Shown: piece after piece, positions 34,855 through 41,864 of the stretch | Position numbering within the stretch: position 1 is the stretch's first letter | How the letters are laid out: the number at the start of each line of letters is the position of its first letter | Assembly: GCA_021797915.1 (NCBI GenBank) | Contig: JAJZYT010000002.1 | Span: forward strand, 1 to 64,000 | Source of the DNA: Thermoplasmata archaeon | GTDB lineage: Archaea > Thermoplasmatota > Thermoplasmata > Thermoplasmatales > GCA-001856825 | Direction: 5' to 3' | Length of the DNA: 64,000 bases | Notes under the pieces: generated by a model | Databases searched by the model: none | Told to the model about the DNA's origin: nothing | The model's input: only the letters and a program-made list of their open reading frames with translations | Translations under genes and position numbers: made by a program

Positions 34855-35805
34855 ATGAGTCGATCGGATCTTCCTGTCATGATCGAATCGAATCCCATAG
34901 ACGATTTCTATGAGAGAGACAGGGAGATGATGATTATCGGTACTAAAGTGAATACGATAGTGAGGGGAAGAATGAAGAGATACCTTGACAGGAAAGGATT
35001 TCTAGAGATTAATCCAGTGATCATATCTCCGATTTCAGATCCGCTGAATCATCCAGTAGACGATCCGACCCTGAGCTATTACGGGCACAAATACAGACTG
35101 ACCAAATCGATGATCTTCCACAAGCAACTAGCACTCGTGCACTTTGACAAGATCTATTCATTTTCCCCTAATATCAGGATTGAGCCCATCGAGAGGAAGA
35201 GTACGGGTAGGCATCTAGCAGAGTTCACTCAATTGGACCTTGAGGTAAAAGGTGTGACAAGAGAGTATGTGATGGACCTAGCAGAGGGAATGATCAACGA
35301 CTCCATCGTGTGCGTGAAACGATCGATTGACCCCGAAAAACTGAACCCTTACTTGAAAAAATATGCAAAACCGTTCAAGAAAGTCAGATATCAAGATGCA
35401 GTCAGGGAATTCGGTAAGAACTTTGAGGCAACAATGAGTGCTGATGCCAAGGAGCCCTTTTGGATCATCGACATACCGCTTCAGGAGAGAGAATTCTATG
35501 ACAGGGAAAAGGACGAGGAGGAGGGAGTACTGATGGACATGGATCTCATCTATCCTCACGGTTACGGGGAGGCAATAAGCGGCGGGGAGAGGGAACATGA
35601 GTACGAACGGATCTTAACGCGCATTTCAAAGAAGGGACAGAGAACCGAGGACTTCGCACTGCTCCTGAAGGCTGCCAGGAAAGGTCTCCCTCCATCTGCA
35701 GGATTCGGAATTGGGATTGAAAGATTCGTCAGATTCATTACCGGTTCTGAAGACATTTCACGCGTGGTCTTGTTTCCAAAGAAGATCGGAGAATACGTTC
35801 TTTAA
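34855..35805 (+). CDS. AsnRS-like asparagine synthetase (archaeal AS-AR type)
   Basis: The 316-residue protein is a class II synthetase catalytic core related to AspRS/AsnRS without an N-terminal anticodon-binding domain. Class II motif 2 is seen as FSPNIRIEPIERKSTGRHLAEFTQLDLE and motif 3 as GFGIGIERFVRFITG. Archaeal AS-AR proteins of this type, characterised in Pyrococcus, make asparagine from aspartate and ammonia rather than charging tRNA. That function is inferred from the missing domain and the adjacent AsnC-like regulator. T-runs after the gene (about 35809-35827) could terminate transcription. Confidence 0.85.
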   Translation: MSRSDLPVMIESNPIDDFYERDREMMIIGTKVNTIVRGRMKRYLDRKGFLEINPVIISPISDPLNHPVDDPTLSYYGHKYRLTKSMIFHKQLALVHFDKIYSFSPNIRIEPIERKSTGRHLAEFTQLDLEVKGVTREYVMDLAEGMINDSIVCVKRSIDPEKLNPYLKKYAKPFKKVRYQDAVREFGKNFEATMSADAKEPFWIIDIPLQEREFYDREKDEEEGVLMDMDLIYPHGYGEAISGGEREHEYERILTRISKKGQRTEDFALLLKAARKGLPPSAGFGIGIERFVRFITGSEDISRVVLFPKKIGEYVL

Positions 35806-35907
35806 ACTTTTTTTCTCATAATTTTTATCGCTTCGATCTGTCAATAGAAAACAGAACATTGGTCACTTCAAGTATGAGTCAAAGTTTATTACGCTAAATT
35901 TCTATTT

Positions 35908-36420
35908 ATGCAGGTGAGTAGAGACCGCTACCCAGAACTACTTACGATGATGGAAAACAGGGGGAATAGAGTAAAGATTGGAGTAACTATTGCATCTGGC
36001 GCTATAATAGTCATGCTGATGTTTGCAATTGCACATTACTATAACCCCCCCGAAAAAACAAATGTAACGGTCAACCTGAGTGATATTACTGAGACCTTGA
36101 TAAAGAAGAACACAACCATATTCATCAAACCGAATAGTACCGCTGGCTTCCGTGAAACATTGAACTATAACTCTACCCTGGATGGCAGGTTTAATTCTAC
36201 AGGAGAAGTAACATTCTATGTTCTGAATCAAACGGAGTACCTTTCACAGAATTCGAGTGGTAGTCTTGTTTACATTTATACCACAGGAACCACAACGAAC
36301 CATAGCGTTCAAGTCACTCTTCAGTCAGGAACATATTATCTGGAATTCTACAATACAAACGATTCCAATCCGGACACGGTGCAGCTGACCGAACCATTCA
36401 CCATATCATTTTCTACCTAA
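35908..36420 (+). CDS. Membrane-anchored, sequon-rich surface protein
   Basis: The 170-residue protein has a hydrophobic segment at about residues 26-45 (GVTIASGAIIVMLMFAIAHYY) and an ectodomain of about 120 residues with ten N-X-S/T sequons. It has a beta-rich, Thr/Ser/Tyr-rich sequence resembling an Ig-like domain, with no named family. The ATG at 35908 is set by TATA element GTTTATTA (35885-35892), about 20-25 bp upstream. It may be a surface glycoprotein or a secreted subunit; no cytoplasmic motif is visible. Confidence 0.6.
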   Translation: MQVSRDRYPELLTMMENRGNRVKIGVTIASGAIIVMLMFAIAHYYNPPEKTNVTVNLSDITETLIKKNTTIFIKPNSTAGFRETLNYNSTLDGRFNSTGEVTFYVLNQTEYLSQNSSGSLVYIYTTGTTTNHSVQVTLQSGTYYLEFYNTNDSNPDTVQLTEPFTISFST

Positions 36421-36778
36421 GCAAAACTCAAGCTATCAACGAAGTTACTGCGATTCAAGTCAGTTATTGGAAAGCGACTCAGGTGAACCAATCATTGCCT
36501 GCTAACACCTAGTCTGCATACAGAGGATTGGATACATTGAGGGAAGAATCACTTAGGTGTTTGCAAAGATTGTAACTATTTTCCAGAATCATGTATGAAG
36601 TTTAACAATCTATTCATTTGACCTACAGAATTGCGAGTAAATTTCTTTACAATTTGGGATGGAAGAGGTCTTACAATTTGTGTTAACGAATTAGATGGGG
36701 ATTCATTATTTTAGCATCGTTCCTTTGTAAGAAAATATAATAAGCTCTTTTCAATCTTCGGAATGGAGTGAAAAAAGT
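36421..36778. promoter_or_regulatory. Intergenic region upstream of the peptide ABC operon
   Basis: This 358-bp stretch has no credible ORF. It carries a direct repeat TTACAATTTG at 36647-36656 and 36671-36680 (24 bp apart) and a TATA-like AAAATATAATAAG near 36731-36743, close before the first permease gene. A GGAGTG ribosome-binding site lies about 9 nt before the start. The repeats could be regulator sites. Confidence 0.45.
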
Positions 36779-37870
36779 TTGAAGCTCTACGTTTACATTA
36801 TCCGAAGGGTTCTACTACTCATCCCAGTCATCATCGGAGTCACTCTCATAACATTCTACCTGTCTCATCTTAACATCGGACTTCTAATCACCGAGTATGA
36901 AGGCAAAATACACACATACGCACAGCGAGCCATAGTCATGAAAGAACTCCACCTCAGTGGACCCGTTTGGGCCCAATACCTCTATTATCTTGGCGCTATG
37001 TTCACTGGGAAGTGGGGCTTCGTCTCCCCCGGAGATGTAGATCCTGGCGTACCAGTCTTTACGGAATTCTTGAAAAGATTTCCTCCGACTGCAGAGCTCG
37101 CACTCCTGGCTACCTTTCTTATTCTTGTTATGGGCCTTCCTCTGGGAGTTTTGAGTGCAGTAAGAAAGGATCGGGCAACCGATCACGCGACAAGACTGGG
37201 AGCAATGGCAGCTGTCTCGATACCCTCATTTTGGCTGGGCCTGCTCGTACTGAATTTCATGCTGGCACCAACTGTCTCATTCTTACCTCATTGGCTGGTG
37301 CTGTATGGTAATGGACAGTTGAACTGGTCGGTGTATGGTTACTGGCACGGGAAGATAGCACCTTTCGTTTCTCCCACAGGGGGTTTATCACAGCCGACCG
37401 GATTCCTTCTCATAGACACACTCGTCTATGGGGACTTTCCAGCATTCTTCAATGCATTATGGTATGTGTTTTGGCCATCCCTCGTGGTGGCCCTTACGAC
37501 ATTCGGAGTCATCATTAGGTTCATGAGATCAAGTATGCTTGAAAACCTTGGACAGGATTACGTACGAACTGCCAGATCAAAAGGAGTTCCGGAACAATTC
37601 GTAATAAAGAAACACGCAAGGAGGAACGCCCTAGGTTCTAGCACGACTGTTATGGGACTGATTTTTGCTTCTCTGCTTAGCGGTGTTGTAGTCACAGAGA
37701 TTGTTTTTAGCAGACCGGGTATGGGAACGTGGCTCTATCAGGCTGCATACAACAATGACATGGTTTCAGTAATGGCCACAACTTTCGTCTTTACAGTGGT
37801 AATCGTAGCTGCGAATCTCATCGTTGACATAATGTATTCATATCTAGATCCAAGGGTGAGACTCGAATGA
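36779..37870 (+). CDS. Peptide ABC transporter permease (DppB/OppB type)
   Basis: The 363-residue protein has six TM helices and the ABC permease EAA-loop region (YVRTARSKGVPEQFVIKKHARRNA, about residues 260-285, seen as two shorter parts). A C-terminal TM region and a VDIMYSYLDPRVRLE tail typical of DppB/OppB follow. The TTG start (36779) has a GGAGTG Shine-Dalgarno. The stop overlaps the start of the second permease by 4 bp. It forms the membrane channel with the next gene. Confidence 0.9.
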   Translation: MKLYVYIIRRVLLLIPVIIGVTLITFYLSHLNIGLLITEYEGKIHTYAQRAIVMKELHLSGPVWAQYLYYLGAMFTGKWGFVSPGDVDPGVPVFTEFLKRFPPTAELALLATFLILVMGLPLGVLSAVRKDRATDHATRLGAMAAVSIPSFWLGLLVLNFMLAPTVSFLPHWLVLYGNGQLNWSVYGYWHGKIAPFVSPTGGLSQPTGFLLIDTLVYGDFPAFFNALWYVFWPSLVVALTTFGVIIRFMRSSMLENLGQDYVRTARSKGVPEQFVIKKHARRNALGSSTTVMGLIFASLLSGVVVTEIVFSRPGMGTWLYQAAYNNDMVSVMATTFVFTVVIVAANLIVDIMYSYLDPRVRLE

Positions 37871-38811
37871 CGACTGAATCAGCGGGGTCTGAATTTTCGA
37901 GGGCATTGAAGAAACGTCTGGAATCATCTAAGAGGAGTTTCTATTTCCTAACAAGGAGCCCTCTCGCCACAATTGGTCTGGCCGTTGTTATATTCTATGT
38001 AATCCTCGCGATCATAGGACCCAAGCTGGTGGGAGGGAATCCCAGCGTAATGACCGCTTACCCTATATATCACGGTCAGCCGATAATATTCAATCCCCTG
38101 CCTCCATTTGAATATGCAAAGTTCCCCCTGGGCACGACGATCGGGGGGTACAGCATATATGAGGGAGTACTCAAGGGTGCAAGGGTCGATCTGGAGCTCG
38201 CTTCCATTATAGTATTCAGTGGTGCCTTGATAGGCACAGTTCTGGGAAGCGTTGCGGGTTACAAAGGAGGCGCCATAGGAGAGGCCATCATGAGAGGTAC
38301 GGACATCTTCCTTTCTCTGCCCTACATAGTTCTGGCAGTGGCTTTCCTGACTGTATTTGGAAGATACGAATCTGTTATGATAGAGTCGCTCATCCTCATA
38401 TGGTGGCCAACCTACACGAGGATTGTGAGAGGTCAGGTTCTGAGTGTTAGAGAACAAAAATACGTGGAGGCCTCCGTAGCCGCAGGTTCTTCGTCGCTGA
38501 GGACAGTGATAAAACACATCATCCCCAATTCCATCTATCCAATTTTCGTGCAGATATCCCTGGATTTCGGGAACGTAATACTCACACTGGCATCACTCTT
38601 CTATCTTGGATTCACATTCGCAGGACCTGGTTTTGCCGAATGGGGTAACCTCTTGTCAAGGGCTACGTCAGCAGGTACCGGAGGAGCAGCCTTGGAGAGC
38701 TATCCATGGGCGGTAACCATTCCGGGACTAGTGATCCTGATATTTGTTCTTGCCCTCAATCTGTTCGGCGATGGACTCAGAGACGTACTGGACCCCAGGA
38801 TGAGGAGGTGA
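37867..38811 (+). CDS. Peptide ABC transporter permease (DppC/OppC type)
   Basis: The 314-residue protein has a cytoplasmic N-terminus with a short OppC-type segment, a first TM near residues 35-60, an extracellular region, and five more TM helices. The EAA region is IVRGQVLSVREQKYVEASVAAG. The C-terminus ends in LNLFGDGLRDVLDPRMRR, the OppC/DppC hallmark. The ATG overlaps the previous stop (ATGA), and the stop (38809-38811) lies within the ribosome-binding region of the next gene. Confidence 0.9.
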   Translation: MTTESAGSEFSRALKKRLESSKRSFYFLTRSPLATIGLAVVIFYVILAIIGPKLVGGNPSVMTAYPIYHGQPIIFNPLPPFEYAKFPLGTTIGGYSIYEGVLKGARVDLELASIIVFSGALIGTVLGSVAGYKGGAIGEAIMRGTDIFLSLPYIVLAVAFLTVFGRYESVMIESLILIWWPTYTRIVRGQVLSVREQKYVEASVAAGSSSLRTVIKHIIPNSIYPIFVQISLDFGNVILTLASLFYLGFTFAGPGFAEWGNLLSRATSAGTGGAALESYPWAVTIPGLVILIFVLALNLFGDGLRDVLDPRMRR

Positions 38812-38816
38812 ATAAA

Positions 38817-40253
38817 TTGGTCGGAGAAGCATTAGTTGTCAAGGATCTCAAGACTCAATTCTTTATTTATGATGGCGTTGTAAAAGCACTGGAGGACGTA
38901 AGTTTCATCCTGAAAAAGGGAGAGGTGCTGGGAATCGTCGGAGAGACAGGTTGTGGAAAATCTGTTACTGCTTACAGCATCATGAGACTCATACCCGATC
39001 CACCAGGAAGGATTATTTCAGGTCAGATCAAGATGGGTGACTACGACCTCATAAAGGGAATGGACCAAGAAGTTGACATAATTCTAAAAAAGAGACCCAA
39101 GATCAGGCATCACAACAAGATGATCAAGAAGAACGAATATCTATACAACAAGATCAGAGGAAGGTACATCTCGATGATTTTCCAGGAGCCAATGGCTGCT
39201 CTCAATCCTGTCTTCACTGTAGAAGACCAGATAGTGGAGTCACTATATCTCCACAGTAAGACCAAGATTCTCAGGGTCATCAAATCCGCTTCAGAGCATA
39301 TTTCAGATCTGCAGTCATTCAAGGATAAGGGCGGCATAACTTCCGAACTTAGTGGTGAGGTAGGGGTTGAACTTCAAAAGATCAAGATTCAGAAGAAGGG
39401 GTTTGAGTCAGAAGGGAAGCACCTGGAAATGCTAATTGATGAAGCAACAAAGTACCTTGCAAAGAAGAACAAGTACGACGAAATGCTCAAAGAATCGATA
39501 GAGGTCGATTCGCTGGAGGATTCCCTCTTTGGGAATATTGGCGAAGAAGAGAGGGCGAGGATATTGAAGGTTTTATCGAAAGAAGCGAAGAAATCGCACC
39601 TCACTAGACTGACCAAGAGACTCAAGAAAAGGAATCCAGATCCAGTGATAAGCGAGGCCAGAAGGGAGGCTTTTGGACTCCTTGAATCTGTCAACATACC
39701 AAATGCATTCCAGATATTGAAGAACTATCCGCACGAACTTTCTGGGGGTATGCTGCAGAGGGTCGTTATTGCAATTGCTCTGTCAAACGATCCTCAGATA
39801 CTGATTGCGGATGAACCAACTACCGCACTGGATGTAACCATTCAGGCCCAGATATTGGAGCTGCTCAGGGATCTCAGAAAGAATAGAGGAACATCCATCA
39901 TCCTCATCACCCACGATCTTGGCGTCATTGCCGAGATGTGTGATAGGGTCGCGGTCATGTATGCTGGAAACGTAGTGGAAACTGCTCCGGCGATTGAACT
40001 TTTCCACAACCCAAAGCACCCGTACACGATAGGCCTTCTTCAGTCAATACCGAGAATAGACGATCCAACAAAGAAGCTCAACATCATTCGAGGCACCGTA
40101 CCCAACCTCATCAAGCCTCCAACCGGATGCAGGTTCAATCCAAGGTGCCAGTTTGCATTCGACAAGTGCACTGTGGAGATACCGCCCACGATCGAGACAT
40201 CGGAAGGGCACACCGTGGCTTGTCATTTATTCAGTGGCAAGGAGGTAAGATAG
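38817..40253 (+). CDS. Peptide ABC transporter ATPase (DppD type) with long helical-domain insertion
   Basis: This protein of about 478 residues has Walker A GETGCGKS (42-49), Q-loop Gln123 in MIFQEP, signature LSGG at 308, and Walker B LIADEPTTALD. An oligopeptide-transporter C-terminal domain follows with cysteine motif CRFNPRCQFAFDKC. About 185 residues separate the Q-loop and signature, versus about 55-60 in usual DppD; the extra sequence is charged and helical. TTG 38817 follows a perfect GGAGGTGA (38804-38811) by five bases. The ATPase pairs with the next gene. Confidence 0.88.
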   Translation: MVGEALVVKDLKTQFFIYDGVVKALEDVSFILKKGEVLGIVGETGCGKSVTAYSIMRLIPDPPGRIISGQIKMGDYDLIKGMDQEVDIILKKRPKIRHHNKMIKKNEYLYNKIRGRYISMIFQEPMAALNPVFTVEDQIVESLYLHSKTKILRVIKSASEHISDLQSFKDKGGITSELSGEVGVELQKIKIQKKGFESEGKHLEMLIDEATKYLAKKNKYDEMLKESIEVDSLEDSLFGNIGEEERARILKVLSKEAKKSHLTRLTKRLKKRNPDPVISEARREAFGLLESVNIPNAFQILKNYPHELSGGMLQRVVIAIALSNDPQILIADEPTTALDVTIQAQILELLRDLRKNRGTSIILITHDLGVIAEMCDRVAVMYAGNVVETAPAIELFHNPKHPYTIGLLQSIPRIDDPTKKLNIIRGTVPNLIKPPTGCRFNPRCQFAFDKCTVEIPPTIETSEGHTVACHLFSGKEVR

Positions 40254-41429
40254 ATGAGTGAAATTCTTCTGAAGGGAATCGGTATAAGGAAGTACTTCCC
40301 AATAAGGGGTGGCGTGTCTGGCAGAACGCTTGGCTATGTCCATGCGGTAGATGATGTCAATATTACCATTTACAAGGGCGAAACGATTGGAGTTGTGGGG
40401 GAATCTGGATGCGGAAAGACGACCCTTGGCAGAGTAGTTCTAGATCTCATAGATCCTACTACGGGAGCCCTGTTCTACAAACCCAATGAATCAGAAATGA
40501 GTCAGCTAGAACAGCTCTATTCCGAGTTGACGTCTGGAGGAGCGAGGGAACTCAAGAAAGAAGAGAAAAAGATACTGAACACCACGAAGGACAACATATA
40601 CAAGAGCAGGAGAAAGAAGAAGGATTTCAGGAGCAGAGTCCAGATAGTATTCCAGGATCCAGTCTCTTCTCTTGACCCAAGAATGCTCATAAAAGACGTG
40701 ATATTCGAGCCCATAAAAATAAACGGGATTCCGGTAGAGGGAGAAGATGACAACGGTAAACAGAAAAGGGTCAGGCTGAGAGGCGATGCTGCGACAAAGT
40801 ACATCCTCGACATAGTTACTGAAATGGGACTCAATGAGGACCACCTCTTCAGGTTCCCCCACGAATTCAGTGGCGGTCAGAGACAGAGAATCGCTATCGC
40901 AAGAGCGATAGCGGTGAAACCCGAGTTCATCGTCCTGGATGAGCCAACTTCCGCGCTAGACGTTTCAGTTCAGGCACAGATACTCAGTCTCCTGAAGAAC
41001 CTGCAGCAGAAGTACAACGTGGCGTACATGTTCATCACACACAACCTTGCGGTCATAAGGGCGGTCAGCACCCGGGTCATAGTGATGTACCTTGGGAAGA
41101 TAGTGGAGGAAGCACTCACTGACGAGTTGTTCGAGTATCCGATCCATCCATATACTCAGGCACTCATCAGTGCAATACCTGTCCCGGACCCCAACTTTAA
41201 GAGATCTAGGATAGTCCTCAGCGGGGATGTACCTTCACCGGCCAATCCGCCATCAGGCTGCAGGTTCCACACCAGGTGCAGATTTGCAAAGGAGATTTGC
41301 AGCACCGAGGAACCCAAGCTCAAGGAGATAAGGACGGGACACGTAGTGGCGTGCCACTTTGCAGAGGATATACTCAAGACCGAATCTGAACGCACCGGAA
41401 TAAAGAAGATTTCCGAGATCGCCATTTAG
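40254..41429 (+). CDS. Peptide ABC transporter ATPase (DppF type) with Lys-rich insertion
   Basis: The 391-residue ATPase has Walker A GESGCGKT (49-56), Q-loop Gln134 in IVFQDP, signature FSGGQRQRI, Walker B VLDEPTSALD, and the C-terminal CRFHTRCRFAKEIC motif of the peptide transporter class. Between Walker A and the Q-loop there is a Lys/Glu-rich extension of about 25-30 residues (about 92-128) compared with typical DppF. The ATG directly abuts the DppD-type stop codon. Confidence 0.88.
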   Translation: MSEILLKGIGIRKYFPIRGGVSGRTLGYVHAVDDVNITIYKGETIGVVGESGCGKTTLGRVVLDLIDPTTGALFYKPNESEMSQLEQLYSELTSGGARELKKEEKKILNTTKDNIYKSRRKKKDFRSRVQIVFQDPVSSLDPRMLIKDVIFEPIKINGIPVEGEDDNGKQKRVRLRGDAATKYILDIVTEMGLNEDHLFRFPHEFSGGQRQRIAIARAIAVKPEFIVLDEPTSALDVSVQAQILSLLKNLQQKYNVAYMFITHNLAVIRAVSTRVIVMYLGKIVEEALTDELFEYPIHPYTQALISAIPVPDPNFKRSRIVLSGDVPSPANPPSGCRFHTRCRFAKEICSTEEPKLKEIRTGHVVACHFAEDILKTESERTGIKKISEIAI

Positions 41430-41458
41430 CGGGGTCACCCTCGACCGGGAGGAAACAG

Positions 41459-41752
41459 TTGCTCATTCCTAAGAGAGTAAAGGGCTCAGATAGACAGGAG
41501 TTGGTGAATCAACCGGGTAAGAGCTGGAAACGGTGGGCGAGGGAGGATCTTGCAAGGTACTGGTATGTGATACTGTGTATGTTCCTAGACCTTTCACTCA
41601 ACCTGATGTTTGTTGAGAGCTACTCGAGATATCGCAATGAGCTGAATCTGATCCTCTCAATAGCGTCTGCAGTTGCCCTTTTACCCATCATATATCTTGA
41701 GTACAAGATATACGAGAAACTCTTTTCGTTTCGTTTTTCAATGCTGGTATAA
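41459..41752 (+). CDS. Small membrane protein in the peptide ABC operon
   Basis: The 97-residue protein starts at TTG 41459 behind GGGAGGA (41447-41453), a clear ribosome-binding site, so it is probably translated. A basic/amphipathic N-terminus (residues 1-32) precedes two TM helices at about residues 33-52 and 64-80. There are no known domain matches. Its position between the ATPase genes and the binding-protein gene suggests an accessory role with the transporter, but this is only context. Confidence 0.6.
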   Translation: MLIPKRVKGSDRQELVNQPGKSWKRWAREDLARYWYVILCMFLDLSLNLMFVESYSRYRNELNLILSIASAVALLPIIYLEYKIYEKLFSFRFSMLV

Positions 41753-41828
41753 AAAGGCTTTAGGCTCGGCAAATTCTTTTCGATAAGTGAAAATCGCCGT
41801 ATAACACGCGTTCGGAAACTGAGAAACC

Positions 41829-41860
41829 TTTAAGTATAGTTTATGAGTAAGGGGATGAGG
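41829..41860 (+). promoter_or_regulatory. Promoter of the peptide-binding protein gene
   Basis: TTTAAGTATA (41829-41838) is a TATA box, and GATGAGG (41854-41860) lies five nucleotides before ATG 41865. The distance places transcription start at about 41858. The binding protein can thus be expressed separately from the permease and ATPase genes, as is usual when extra binding protein is needed. Confidence 0.6.
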
Positions 41861-41864
41861 TTTT

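Noticed and set aside
34855-35805. Annotation as asparaginyl- or lysyl-tRNA synthetase
   Set aside because: The N-terminal anticodon-binding domain is absent and the length is only 316 residues, so the asparagine-synthetase-type paralogue fits better.
37948-38517. 189-codon antisense frame in the DppC gene
   Set aside because: Shadow of a well-supported permease; no motif and no promoter.
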